Assembly: GCF_016583905.1 (NCBI RefSeq)
Contig: NZ_NRRY01000009.1
Coordinates: forward strand, 57,292 to 121,291
Length of the DNA: 64,000 bases
DNA from: Lamprobacter modestohalophilus
Lineage (GTDB): Bacteria; Pseudomonadota; Gammaproteobacteria; Chromatiales; Chromatiaceae
Direction of reading: 5' to 3'
Shown here: piece by piece, positions 45,382 through 54,112 of the stretch
Layout: every line of letters starts with the position of its first letter
Numbering within the stretch: position 1 is the first letter of the stretch
Position numbers and translations under genes: made by a program
The notes under the pieces: generated by a model
Seen by the model: the letters and a program-made list of their open reading frames with translations, nothing else
What the model was told of the DNA's origin: nothing
The model's database searches: none

Positions 45382-46535
45382 CAGATGATCTGCAGCTCAG
45401 CTCGCAAAGAGCCGGAGGCCTTGAGCGCCTCGAGGATGGCCATCAGGTCTTGCGGACTGGCACCTAAGGCATTCAGCGCGCTCACCACCTCGGTGAGGTC
45501 TGCCCCGCCGACGAAACGCAGATAACTGTCTTGCTCTTCGATACTGATCTGGGTTTCTGGCACGACGACGGTCTCACCACCGCTAAACGGCGGCGGCTGA
45601 CTGACTTGGAACTGCGTCTCGATGATGACCGAGAGATTGCCATGCGCAACCGCCGCACGCCGCAGCGTGACGGCGCTATTCATCACCACTGAGCCGGTGC
45701 GCGCGTTGAAGACGACGCGAGCCGGTGCCTCAGTGGGCGTCACCTCAATGCTTTCGACCCGAGCGATGAAATTCACCCGTTGATCATCGCTGGGTGGGCC
45801 GTTCAGCTCAACCACCCGGCCATTGACGCCCTTGGCCATGATACAGCCGAACTCTTCGTTGATTGCGTCGACGACCCGTTTAGCCGTGCCGAAGTCCGCC
45901 TCTTTTAGAATCAGCTCTAGCATTCCGCCCCTGGCGTTGAGGTCAACCGGCACGCCCTCTTCAACGATTGCGCCGTTGGGAATGCGGCCTCCCGCAAGTT
46001 GGTTGATCTGGACCGAGGTACCGCCCGCCTCGGCGCCCGCACCCGGGATGAGAAGATTACCCTGCGCGATCGCATAGATCTCGCCATCGGCCCCCTTGAG
46101 CGGCGTCATGAGCAGCGTGCCACCGCGCAAACTACGCGCATTACCGACCGATGAGACATTGACGTCGAGCTGTTGGCCAGGGCGCGAAAACGGCGGCAGG
46201 TCTGCCGTCACCATGACGGCCGCCACGTTGCGCAGCTGCATATTGGTACCCGGCGGAATGGTGATACCCAGCTGCTTCAGCATGTTGCTCAGACTCTGTC
46301 CGGTAAACGGCGCCTGCATGGTCTGATCCCCGGTGCCATCTAGACCCACCACCAAACCAAAGCCAATCAGTGGGTTATCGCGAACGCCAGCAAAATCCGC
46401 CAACTCGCGGATGCGCTCCGCTGACGCCGGCAGCACGATCATGATGCTGAAGATGAATGCGGCGACAAGCCAGTAGACTCGACTCGAGCATCTGATCATC
46501 GCCGATGTCGAGGATAGTGAGGATGCGTTATTCAT
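45381..46535 (-). CDS. flgI: flagellar P-ring protein FlgI
   Basis: A 384-residue periplasmic protein with a signal peptide (VYWLVAAFIFSIMIVLPASA, cleavage after ASA) and the conserved start ERIRELADFAGVRDNPLIGF. GLVVGLDGTGDQ, GTNMQLRNVAAVMVTADLPP and TEVVSALNALGASPQDLMAI are typical. FlgI forms the bushing in the peptidoglycan and needs FlgA, encoded at 52218. A shorter start at ATG 46499 is possible. It sits 4 nt downstream of flgH. Confidence 0.97.
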   Translation of the reverse strand: MNNASSLSSTSAMIRCSSRVYWLVAAFIFSIMIVLPASAERIRELADFAGVRDNPLIGFGLVVGLDGTGDQTMQAPFTGQSLSNMLKQLGITIPPGTNMQLRNVAAVMVTADLPPFSRPGQQLDVNVSSVGNARSLRGGTLLMTPLKGADGEIYAIAQGNLLIPGAGAEAGGTSVQINQLAGGRIPNGAIVEEGVPVDLNARGGMLELILKEADFGTAKRVVDAINEEFGCIMAKGVNGRVVELNGPPSDDQRVNFIARVESIEVTPTEAPARVVFNARTGSVVMNSAVTLRRAAVAHGNLSVIIETQFQVSQPPPFSGGETVVVPETQISIEEQDSYLRFVGGADLTEVVSALNALGASPQDLMAILEALKASGSLRAELQII

Positions 46536-46538
46536 GGC

Positions 46539-47216
46539 TTAGAACGGCGAGATGTTGAGGAAGAAGCGCTGCAGCCAGCCCATCGTCTGTGCCTCGTTGA
46601 TGTAGCCATCGCCCACATACTCGATACGAGCATCGGCAACCGACGTCGATGATACTGTGTTCTCCGACGTAATCCTAAACGGGTCGATCACGCCTGAAAA
46701 GCGAATGTACTCAATGCCCTGATTGATCGCAATCTGCTTCTCGCCGTGCACCCGCAGATTCCCGTTCGGCATCACATCCACCACGGTCACGGTGATGGTG
46801 CCGGTAAAGCTATTACTTGCCCTTGAGTCTCCACTGCCAGCGAAATCGTTGCCACCTTCAATATCGAAGCCAGCTTCCCTGAGTTCACTGATGCCATCGA
46901 GCGTGCTCGGCAGCGCGATCATATCGAGATTGGCCGACCCGCCTCGCGAGGCACTCGACCTCGAGTTCTTCGTGGCGCTGACTTCCTCATTCAGTACAAT
47001 CGTCAGGATATCGCCGATCATCCGCGGCCGGCTGTCCTCGAACAACGGCCGTATGCCGCGACGACGCTGATAGATAGAGCCGTCGGCAACACGCACGGGC
47101 GGATCGGGAATCTGAACCGGAACCTGGTCACCAACCACGGATCGGCGTGGCAGTTGCGCACAGCCGAACAGCATGAGCAACGCAGACATGAGCAAAAGCC
47201 GCCCTAACCACCTCAT
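46539..47216 (-). CDS. flgH: flagellar L-ring lipoprotein FlgH
   Basis: About 225 residues. The N-terminus MRWLGRLLLMSALLMLFGCA is a lipoprotein signal peptide with a lipobox ending in Cys. Family segments follow: RRGIRPLFEDSRPRMIGDIL, LTIVLNEEVSATKNS, GTITVTVVDVMPNGNLRVHG and FSGVIDPFRITSENTVSSTS. FlgH forms the outer-membrane ring around the rod. ATG 47216 is chosen because the lipobox then lies at residue 19; an in-frame upstream start at 47324 would overlap flgG. Confidence 0.95.
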   Translation of the reverse strand: MRWLGRLLLMSALLMLFGCAQLPRRSVVGDQVPVQIPDPPVRVADGSIYQRRRGIRPLFEDSRPRMIGDILTIVLNEEVSATKNSRSSASRGGSANLDMIALPSTLDGISELREAGFDIEGGNDFAGSGDSRASNSFTGTITVTVVDVMPNGNLRVHGEKQIAINQGIEYIRFSGVIDPFRITSENTVSSTSVADARIEYVGDGYINEAQTMGWLQRFFLNISPF

Positions 47217-47259
47217 GGCACGGTCGCCGTTACAAGCATGAGTGCCGCTGTAGGCCTTG

Positions 47260-48045
47260 TTAAAGCTGCGTAAGACGCGCGAGCATTTCATCGCTGGTCT
47301 GCACGGCCCGGCTATTGATCTCATAGGCGCGCTGAGTGGTGATCATATTCACCATCTCCTCCACCACATTGACGTTGGAGGTCTCGATATAACCTTGAGC
47401 TAAAGTGCCCGCGCCATTGAAACCGGGGAGATTCTCATTTGGTGGTCCCGAGGCAGCCGTCTCCTGGTAGAGGTTGTCACCCATGCTCTGCAGGCCGGTA
47501 GGATTGATGAAAGTGACCAGTGTGATCTGACCAATCTCCTGGCCTAGTGGATCACCGGGCAGCGTGGCTGTCACGATCCCGTCTGCGGCAACCGTGACAT
47601 TCAGCGTATTTTCTGGCTTGATGATCGCTGGCTCTAATGGGAAACCATTCGACGTCACCATCTGACCATTCTCGTTGAACTCAAAGGTCCCATCGCGGGT
47701 ATAAGCAATGGTGCCATCGGGCATCAGCACTTGGAAAAAACCCTCACCCTGAATCGCCAAATCATTCGAGTTTGCAGCCTCGAGGCTACCTTGCGTCATC
47801 TGTCGTGCAACCGCGATGGGGCGCACACCAGAACCGACCTGCAGCCCTGAGGGTAGGCGGTCTTGCACATTATTCAGCGCCCCGGGCTGACGCAGGTTTT
47901 GGTAAAGCAGGTCAGCAAACACCGCGCGCGAGCGCTTGAACCCTGCGGTGCTGACATTCGCGAGGTTATTCGCGATGACATCGAGATTGGTTTGCTGGCC
48001 TTCGAGCCCAGTCTTGGAGGTCGATAGCGAGCGGATCATAGCCAT
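47260..48045 (-). CDS. flgG: flagellar distal rod protein FlgG
   Basis: About 261 residues. [40 protein letters not shown] and [13 protein letters not shown] are the FlgG start, and the C-terminus ends [20 protein letters not shown] then [11 protein letters not shown]. FlgG polymerises as the distal rod. ATG 48045 (MAMIRS) is preferred because GGAG lies 9 nt upstream; the frame is open to 48117. It lies between flgF and flgH in the standard order. Confidence 0.96.
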   Translation of the reverse strand: MAMIRSLSTSKTGLEGQQTNLDVIANNLANVSTAGFKRSRAVFADLLYQNLRQPGALNNVQDRLPSGLQVGSGVRPIAVARQMTQGSLEAANSNDLAIQGEGFFQVLMPDGTIAYTRDGTFEFNENGQMVTSNGFPLEPAIIKPENTLNVTVAADGIVTATLPGDPLGQEIGQITLVTFINPTGLQSMGDNLYQETAASGPPNENLPGFNGAGTLAQGYIETSNVNVVEEMVNMITTQRAYEINSRAVQTSDEMLARLTQL

Positions 48046-48182
48046 GGCGGCGGTCTCCTCGAAAGCGATGTCGATGCGTTGGTTGGTAACAGTTCTAATC
48101 GATGGGCCGCACGCCAACTGTCCTCAGTGGTTGCCGCGCCGACACTGGGTCGAATATCAATTTCTAGTGTGGCTATCCTGCG

Positions 48183-48941
48183 TCAGCCTTGCAGGGAAAG
48201 GATGCTATTGGCGCGCTGATCGTTCTCGTCGGCCGTTGTGATCACCGACATCTGCATCTCGAAGTAGCGCGCGGCGCTGATCATCGACACCATGGCCTCG
48301 ACCGGGCTGACATTGCTACCCTCGAGACTCCCGCTGACCACTGTCACCGCATCATCCCTGGGCAGCGGAATCACCAGACCCTCTTCGTTTTCCGGCGGGC
48401 GAAACAGACCATCGTCTCCGCGCAGCAATGGCTGTTGACCAGGATCGACCAGCTTGATGCGGCCGATATCAGCAATCGCATCCGGGCCTTGTCCGGCTCC
48501 GATCGCGCTGAGGGTGCCGTCGTCACCCATAGAGAGTCGAGACTCTAGAGGGACGATGATGGGACCACCCTCACCGATCACCGGTCGACCTGCGATCTCG
48601 AGCACGCCGTTGCTATTGACTTGGAGCTCACCGCGACGCGTATAGGCCTCGGTGCCGTCCTCGGCTTGGACCGCGATCCAGCCCCCTCTGTCGATCGCGA
48701 CGTCGAGCGGTTGACCGGTGGTAGTGATCGGCCCAGGGGAGAAATCGGTCCCTGGCGTTGATGCGACCGTCGAGACCCGGGTCGCCGTCGCAGCCTCACC
48801 CTGGACTGGCACGGCACGCGCCGCAAAGAGTTGCGCGCGAAAGCCAGTGGTGGTGGCGTTGGCCAGATTGTTGGTGACCACCGCCTGCTGTTGCAGGCCC
48901 TGCTGCGCGCCGCTCATGGCGGTGTAGAGGATGCGATCCAT
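48183..48941 (-). CDS. flgF: flagellar proximal rod protein FlgF
   Basis: A 252-residue rod protein. It begins MDRILYTAMSGAQQGLQQQA, then VVTNNLANATTTGFRAQLFA, typical for FlgF. The C-terminal EGSNVSPVEAMVSMISAARY then FEMQMSVITTADENDQRANS is the conserved rod helix. It follows flgE by 110 nt and precedes flgG. Expression probably continues from the flgB promoter, since no separate promoter is obvious. Confidence 0.95.
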   Translation of the reverse strand: MDRILYTAMSGAQQGLQQQAVVTNNLANATTTGFRAQLFAARAVPVQGEAATATRVSTVASTPGTDFSPGPITTTGQPLDVAIDRGGWIAVQAEDGTEAYTRRGELQVNSNGVLEIAGRPVIGEGGPIIVPLESRLSMGDDGTLSAIGAGQGPDAIADIGRIKLVDPGQQPLLRGDDGLFRPPENEEGLVIPLPRDDAVTVVSGSLEGSNVSPVEAMVSMISAARYFEMQMSVITTADENDQRANSILSLQG

Positions 48942-49051
48942 AGGAACTTCTAGAGAATTTTGATCGCCTGTAGTGAGCTACCAAGCGATGCCGAATAAGC
49001 GAGCATCGCGCCAAGGCACGATGCTGCCGCCCTTCGAGAAAAGATGATCAG

Positions 49052-50434
49052 CTAGAGATTGATCACAGTCTGCAGCATCTCGTCCTGAGTGCCGATCGAC
49101 GACGAATTCGCCTGATAGGCACGCTGCGCTACGATCATATCAACGAGCTGCTGTGCCAGGTCGACGTTGGAATTTTCCAACGTCTGGCTCTCGACAGTGC
49201 CAAAGACACCAGTGCCGGCGACGCCAAGAACCGGCTCTCCTGAGGCATTCGTCTGGCGCCAAGCGTTGTCGCCATCGGGCATCAGGCCCTCTGGGTTGAT
49301 GAAGTTGGTCAGTACGATCTGACCTGCGTCTCGGCGCTCTTCGTTGGTAAAGATGCGAATGACGCGGCCGTCGTCTGTCACTTCCAGGCCGGTTAGAGTA
49401 CCTGATGTATAGCCATCTTGATCTAGCGAGTTCTGAACGGAGTTGTTATTAAATTGCGTAGTACCTGCAAGAACGAAATCGATGGCCGTGTCACCTGTGA
49501 ATGGTGCTGCACCCCCAAGGGCAAGTGGTTCAGTGATCTCGATCTCCGTACGATCACTTTCATCACCAGTCCCTTCGTTAATTCCGATGATATTATTATC
49601 GGCATCCTTCAAGAGTTGACCATCGCTACCAAACGTTAGAGTAAAAGCATTGTCACCCGCAATAGGAAAAGTGACAGGATCAGTAGGATTAGTGGTGGAT
49701 TCAGTAAAACCCGTAATGACTCCATCGAATGCAACATAAGCTTGCCATAGATTGTCAGCGGTAGGATCCTTACGAAAATAGGTCGTAATCGTCCTTGGAT
49801 TTCCCAACGAGTCATAGGCCGTGTAGCTACTTGAGAAATGGTAACCAATCTCCTGCTCTCTACCTACAACAGTCGGATCGAAATCATTGAAAATCGTTGC
49901 CACCTGCACTACATTAGGATCTGTCGCATCAATACCAGCATCCAAATTATAGATGGCGCTTACTTCTTCCGTAGCATTGGCCGGGATATCATTAGGTGGA
50001 ATTCGAAGTCGTTCTGGAGCACCGCCAGCGATGACATCCGCGAACGGATAATCTTCATCATCTTCATTCATAGTAAAGCCGGTCAGAAACTGGCCAGTAC
50101 TATTAACCAGAAAACCATCCTGATCTTGATTAAATTCGCCATTACGAGAATAGACAACCTCGCCGTTTCCCTTTTCCATACGAAAGAATCCCTGACCAGC
50201 GATGGCCAGATCGAGCTCACGACCAGTATTCTCGAGATCGCCCGATCTGAAGTCTTGAGAGATTCCGGCCACCCTCACGCCCAAGCCGATAGGACTTGCT
50301 CCGGCGAAGATGTCGGCGAAGGACGCTCGGCCACCCTTGAAACCCACTGTCTGTGAGTTAGCTATATTATTGCTGATGACCTTAATGTTTTCTGCCTGAC
50401 CCCTGAGGCCACTGAGTGCTTGTGAGAAGCTCAT
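49052..50434 (-). CDS. flgE: flagellar hook protein FlgE
   Basis: A 460-residue hook subunit. MSFSQALSGLRGQAENIKVI and SNNIANSQTVGFKGGRASFA form the D0 helix region; the C-terminus has VESQTLENSNVDLAQQLVDM and IVAQRAYQANSSSIGTQDEM. The middle (about residues 75-330) is surface-exposed and variable, and its DNA (49,430-50,200) is clearly richer in A+T than the ends. FlgE polymerisation uses the FlgD cap encoded 40 nt upstream, and length is set by FliK. Confidence 0.96.
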   Translation of the reverse strand: MSFSQALSGLRGQAENIKVISNNIANSQTVGFKGGRASFADIFAGASPIGLGVRVAGISQDFRSGDLENTGRELDLAIAGQGFFRMEKGNGEVVYSRNGEFNQDQDGFLVNSTGQFLTGFTMNEDDEDYPFADVIAGGAPERLRIPPNDIPANATEEVSAIYNLDAGIDATDPNVVQVATIFNDFDPTVVGREQEIGYHFSSSYTAYDSLGNPRTITTYFRKDPTADNLWQAYVAFDGVITGFTESTTNPTDPVTFPIAGDNAFTLTFGSDGQLLKDADNNIIGINEGTGDESDRTEIEITEPLALGGAAPFTGDTAIDFVLAGTTQFNNNSVQNSLDQDGYTSGTLTGLEVTDDGRVIRIFTNEERRDAGQIVLTNFINPEGLMPDGDNAWRQTNASGEPVLGVAGTGVFGTVESQTLENSNVDLAQQLVDMIVAQRAYQANSSSIGTQDEMLQTVINL

Positions 50435-50474
50435 CGGGTGTTCTCCATTCTAAATACGATGCGTTGCGTGATAA

Positions 50475-51164
50475 CTAGAGAATTTGGCGGACAGCGTCGA
50501 GGCCGACCTGACCATAGACAGCACCGAGATCCAGACTGACCTGGCCGTTAGCGTCTTGCGGCGTGACGCCAACCACAGACGCATAATTCAGTGCCTCACT
50601 CGCCACGGCTTCATCATCAGCGTCGATCGCTTCAAGGCTGAACGTGTAGGCGCCAGAGGCGGCAGGGTCGCCCTCGTTAGTAAGTCCGTCCCATTGGAAT
50701 GAACTCACTCCCGCATCAACCGGTCCGGTGTTGAACTGGCTGATCACGGCGCCGTCAGCGCCTCTGATGGTCACTGCCACATTTTCAGCCGGCCTTGCGA
50801 GCTCGATGCCAAATGGCGTTGTAAAGAGATCGCCTTCCTCTCCTTGCTCAAGCATCACTTTATTGCCCGGCACCAATACACCTTTGCCGATCAGGGCGCT
50901 GGCTTGCAGGGCGCGATTGGTATCGATCTGGCCAGTGATGGCCAATAGGGTTTGGTTCAACTGCTCGATACCGCTGACCATGTTGATCTGTGCGATCTGC
51001 GAGGTCATCTCTGAATTCTCGAGCGGATTCATCGGATCTTGATTTTGTAATTGGGTTGTCAGCAGCAACAAGAAGCTCTCGCGCAACTCGTCAGACTGAC
51101 TCTTGCTCAGCGGCATACTGCTGCCAGCGTTCGCTGCTCGGGCGTTATCAACACCGGTGATCAT
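50475..51164 (-). CDS. flgD: flagellar hook cap protein FlgD
   Basis: A 229-residue scaffold for hook assembly. ELRESFLLLLTTQLQNQDPM and NPLENSEMTSQIAQINMVSG form the conserved N-terminal FlgD signature. The C-terminal domain has QFNTGPVDAGVSSFQWDGLT and AYTFSLEAIDADDEAVASEA, corresponding to FlgD's Ig-like/tudor portion. It is exported and lost when the hook is complete. It is 5 nt after flgC and 40 nt before flgE. Confidence 0.95.
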   Translation of the reverse strand: MITGVDNARAANAGSSMPLSKSQSDELRESFLLLLTTQLQNQDPMNPLENSEMTSQIAQINMVSGIEQLNQTLLAITGQIDTNRALQASALIGKGVLVPGNKVMLEQGEEGDLFTTPFGIELARPAENVAVTIRGADGAVISQFNTGPVDAGVSSFQWDGLTNEGDPAASGAYTFSLEAIDADDEAVASEALNYASVVGVTPQDANGQVSLDLGAVYGQVGLDAVRQIL

Positions 51165-51169
51165 GATCG

Positions 51170-51577
51170 TTAACCCTCTCCAATGGTCAGTGTCTTCATC
51201 ATTAGCTGTTTACTGGTATTCACGACCTCGACATTCGCCTGGTAAGACCGCGAGGCAGAGATCATGTTGACCATCTCGTGGACGGGCTCGACGTTGGGCA
51301 TGGTCACGTACCCTCGCTCGTCAGCAAGCGGATTGGCTGGCTGATATTCCAACCGCATCGGGGATGGGTCATCAATGACCTCGCGCACGCGAACACCACC
51401 GATTCCGCGCGCGTTTTGCGCAAGGCTCTCGAAGATGACCTGCTTGGCGCGGTACGGTTGGTTGTCGGGCCCAGCAATGCTGTCAGCGTTCGCGAGGTTG
51501 CTCGCGGTCACGTTCATGCGCTGCGACTGCGCCTGCAAGGCCGAACCCGCGATGTCGAAAACGGAAAATGTACTCAT
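51170..51577 (-). CDS. flgC: flagellar proximal rod protein FlgC
   Basis: A 135-residue rod subunit with the diagnostic start [20 protein letters not shown] and [20 protein letters not shown], and the end [20 protein letters not shown] then [20 protein letters not shown]. Length matches the family (134 in Salmonella). It lies between flgB (65 nt away) and flgD (5 nt). Confidence 0.96.
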   Translation of the reverse strand: MSTFSVFDIAGSALQAQSQRMNVTASNLANADSIAGPDNQPYRAKQVIFESLAQNARGIGGVRVREVIDDPSPMRLEYQPANPLADERGYVTMPNVEPVHEMVNMISASRSYQANVEVVNTSKQLMMKTLTIGEG

Positions 51578-51642
51578 TAAGACATGCTCTCTGGCATTCG
51601 TTCGTTCAGTCAGGCGTTCGTTCGGTTCGCTCTGTCAGTCGG

Positions 51643-52071
51643 CTACTCGGGCTGCATCGCGCCCTTGAGGCCCTGAACTCTTCGATTGACGAGGGTCAAT
51701 CCGGTTTCGTATCGGACCGCGTTGTCGATGAACTGCATGCGCTCTTGATCCATCTCGACCGTGTTACCGTCAAGGCTGGGCTGCGCAGGCATCCGGTAGA
51801 GGAGGTCATCGCTCTGCGAGGACCCGCTCAGCGGAGGACCTTGACCTTCGATGTGGCGGGCGGATGTCCGCGCTAGGTTGAGCCCCTCCTGCTCTGCCGA
51901 CCGGCCGCGCTCTACCGCCTGCTTCAGCTGGCTGGCAAAATCGAAGTCGCGCGCCAAATAGTTTGGCGTGTCGGCGTTGGCAATGTTGCTGGCGAGCACT
52001 TCGTGCCGCTCTTGGCGCAGCGCAACGGCCTGTTGGCCAAAATTGAACGCTGCCGCAAGTTGATCGATCAT
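51643..52071 (-). CDS. flgB: flagellar proximal rod protein FlgB
   Basis: About 142 residues. MIDQLAAAFNFGQQAVALRQ, then RHEVLASNIANADTPNYLAR and the C-terminal DNAVRYETGLTLVNRRVQGL are FlgB. ATG 52071 is preceded by GAGG with 6-nt spacing and gives the usual N-terminus; the frame is open to 52185 but would add unconserved residues. It is the first gene of the rod/hook operon and diverges from flgA; the 146-nt gap must hold both promoters, though I see no clear sigma54 or sigma28 box there. Confidence 0.95.
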   Translation of the reverse strand: MIDQLAAAFNFGQQAVALRQERHEVLASNIANADTPNYLARDFDFASQLKQAVERGRSAEQEGLNLARTSARHIEGQGPPLSGSSQSDDLLYRMPAQPSLDGNTVEMDQERMQFIDNAVRYETGLTLVNRRVQGLKGAMQPE

Positions 52072-52217
52072 CCGCGTCCTCTGTTTGTGTTCTCTGGCGA
52101 GCGCCAGCCACCTTAAGCAGTTTAGAGCATACCCGAGCAATTGCGACATGTAAGGTATGAATAGGCGAGCATTTTGTGACGACATTCGCGTTTTCCTGTC
52201 CCTGTGAGGCTGTTACT

Positions 52218-52940
52218 GTGAAATCTGCGTTTCAGCGATCGAGGCGGCAACGCGCCCTGACCGCGAGGAGCCGGCTCGCACTTGCGCTCATGGCGTTATC
52301 GATCCTTGCGACGGCAGGCCAGGTTCGGGCAGAGGAGACGCTGATCGATGTGGTGCAAGACTTTCTGCACCAGCAGTTTGCTGACGATGACCAGGTGGTT
52401 ATTGAGGTGCACCTACCAGCGGCAAAAATGCCGCCCTGCTCTGCCCCGCAGCCGTTCTTGCCGAACCGCTCGCGGCAAGCCGAGGGGCGCGTCTCAGTTG
52501 GTGTGCGTTGCGGTGAGCAGGGCCAGCAGGTGCGCTACCTACAGGCGGATATCAACCGCTACGGACAGTATCCGGTGCTCACGCGGGAGATCGCACCGGG
52601 CACTCAAGTCACCGCAGCGATGCTGACGCAGCGCGAGGGAAACCTGAGCGAGCTGCCGCGCGAGGCGGTGCTCGAGCCAGCATCGATCATCGGCCAGGTA
52701 GCGCGTCGTGCGCTAGCGGCGGGCGTTCCCTTGCAACAGCGCCAGTTCGAAGCGAAACCACTGGTGAGGCGGGGTCAGCAGGTCTCAGTGGAGGCCCGCG
52801 GCGCCAATTTCCGCGTCAGCCGTGAAGGCAAAGCGCTGGACACCGGCGCCTTGGGAGACTCGGTTCGCGTGCAGTTCGGTCATCGCGACCTGATCAACGC
52901 GCGGGTGGTTGGGGAGGCGAAGCTGGTGGTCGATTTCTGA
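52218..52940 (+). CDS. flgA: P-ring assembly chaperone FlgA
   Basis: About 240 residues. A signal peptide (SRLALALMALSILATAGQVR, cleavage after RAEE) leads to a periplasmic protein with SAF/FlgA domains: GQYPVLTREIAPGTQVTAAM, then VARRALAAGVPLQQRQFEAK and LVRRGQQVSVEARGANFRVS. FlgA binds FlgI until the P ring closes. GTG 52218 is selected since GAGG lies 8 nt upstream and the signal peptide follows; GTG 52176 is open but would overlap the flgB leader region. Confidence 0.93.
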   Translation: MKSAFQRSRRQRALTARSRLALALMALSILATAGQVRAEETLIDVVQDFLHQQFADDDQVVIEVHLPAAKMPPCSAPQPFLPNRSRQAEGRVSVGVRCGEQGQQVRYLQADINRYGQYPVLTREIAPGTQVTAAMLTQREGNLSELPREAVLEPASIIGQVARRALAAGVPLQQRQFEAKPLVRRGQQVSVEARGANFRVSREGKALDTGALGDSVRVQFGHRDLINARVVGEAKLVVDF

Positions 52941-53030
52941 GCTGCGCTCTCAGGCGGGGGCTCGCCACGCAGCATCACCATGCAACCATCGCGAGTGCAG
53001 GCCACCGGCAGGCGCCGTTGACAATCCGGC

Positions 53031-53057
53031 TAAAGTTAGCGCGCCCTGGGCCGATAA
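53031..53057 (+). promoter_or_regulatory. sigma28 (FliA) promoter for flgMN
   Basis: TAAA (53031-53034), exactly 15 nt, then GCCGATAA (53050-53057): a perfect match to the FliA consensus. It lies 33 nt upstream of the flgM start, implying a leader of about 25 nt. FliA therefore drives its own anti-sigma factor, the usual feedback. Confidence 0.9.
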
Positions 53058-53089
53058 TCGAAGTAAGCACCGGGAATGAGGCCAGACCC

Positions 53090-53368
53090 TTGAAAATTGA
53101 CTCCCATCATCCGCTGTTTCGCGCCAGCCAGCCCGCGCAGGAGCAATCCGCAAAGGTTCAGGGGCCAGCGCGGGGCGACGCCAGCAAGACCACCGACCCT
53201 GCGGTTCAGACCCATCTGCATCGCGAGGCGGCGGCAACCGATCAAGATATCAACGTTGCCAATGTCGAAGCCATTCGTGACGCGATTCGAGATGGCCGCT
53301 TAGAGGTCCGCGCTGACCGGATCGCTGATGGCCTGATCGCGAGCATTCGCGACCTGCTCGAGGTGTAA
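53090..53368 (+). CDS. flgM: anti-sigma28 factor FlgM
   Basis: About 92 residues. KIDSHHPLFRASQPAQEQSA is a typical disordered FlgM N-terminus. The C-terminal half (INVANVEAIRDAIRDGRLEV, then RADRIADGLIASIRDLLEV) is the FliA-binding helix pair. FlgM holds FliA inactive until it is exported through the finished hook. TTG 53090 is chosen because GAGG lies 8 nt upstream and the sigma28 promoter sits just before it; starts farther upstream would precede the transcript. flgN begins 5 nt after its stop. Confidence 0.93.
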   Translation: MKIDSHHPLFRASQPAQEQSAKVQGPARGDASKTTDPAVQTHLHREAAATDQDINVANVEAIRDAIRDGRLEVRADRIADGLIASIRDLLEV

Positions 53369-53373
53369 CTGCG

Positions 53374-53823
53374 ATGACGCTTGCCCACCTGCTCGGTATG
53401 CAATACGACGCTCTAGGCGCCTTGGTGACGCTGCTGGAGCAAGAGCGCCAGGCGCTCGCGGTTGGCAACATCGATGGTGAGCTACTGCAGCAGATCGCGG
53501 CTGACAAACAAACGCTGCTCGAGCAGATCGAGCGGGCCGAGAAACAGCGCCGGCTGAACCAGTCAGCGCTTGGCTATGCAGACGGCGACGCGGGCGCTCA
53601 GGAGGCGGCCCGTGATGCCAATTGCCTCAGCGACTGGAAGGCTGTTCGAGACGCCAGCGAGCGCGCCGCTCGGCTGAACGAGCTCGCCGGCGCCATGCTG
53701 ACGATGCGCCTCAAACACAATCAGAAGATGCTGAATCTGATTCACTCCGTCGCCGAGAAGACCCTCTACGACACCCGCGGGCGAACCGAGGCCCAGCCCG
53801 GACGCATCAATGCCTCGGCCTAG
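53374..53823 (+). CDS. flgN: export chaperone FlgN for FlgK and FlgL
   Basis: A 149-residue, highly helical protein: DALGALVTLLEQERQALAVG and ERAARLNELAGAMLTMRLKH match FlgN, whose coiled-coil binds the C-termini of FlgK and FlgL. ATG 53374 lies 5 nt after the flgM stop; the pair is transcribed from the sigma28 promoter at 53031. Downstream 53824-54112 (289 nt) holds no other gene. Confidence 0.9.
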   Translation: MTLAHLLGMQYDALGALVTLLEQERQALAVGNIDGELLQQIAADKQTLLEQIERAEKQRRLNQSALGYADGDAGAQEAARDANCLSDWKAVRDASERAARLNELAGAMLTMRLKHNQKMLNLIHSVAEKTLYDTRGRTEAQPGRINASA

Positions 53824-53986
53824 TCGCGAGCCCTCACCTTGTTGACCACACCGAGCCTGCTGCTGCAACCGAGCCTGCCCCGCAAGCCCCATCAAGAATA
53901 CGCGAGTACGATGATTTCGGCTCGCCAGACCAGCGGAAATGCTCTGGTTGCCTATACTCATTGAACGTCCCTCAGCACTGATTTAT

Positions 53987-54013
53987 CTATGCAGAAAGCC
54001 GAGGTGGCGATAA
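53987..54013 (+). promoter_or_regulatory. weak sigma28-like sequence before cheR
   Basis: GGCGATAA (54006-54013) differs from the FliA -10 box by one base, but the -35 position (CTAT, 53987-53990) matches TAAA poorly. It lies about 100 nt before cheR. It might drive the chemotaxis genes, or be chance. Confidence 0.25.
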
Positions 54014-54112
54014 GCTGTCCGGATTGCCCGCGCGAAGAGCCCCGGGGCCGGGGCGGGCCGCTAAGAACGATGATCGCCCGGGACAGGAACGCATTAGCCG
54101 GGGGATGTACGG

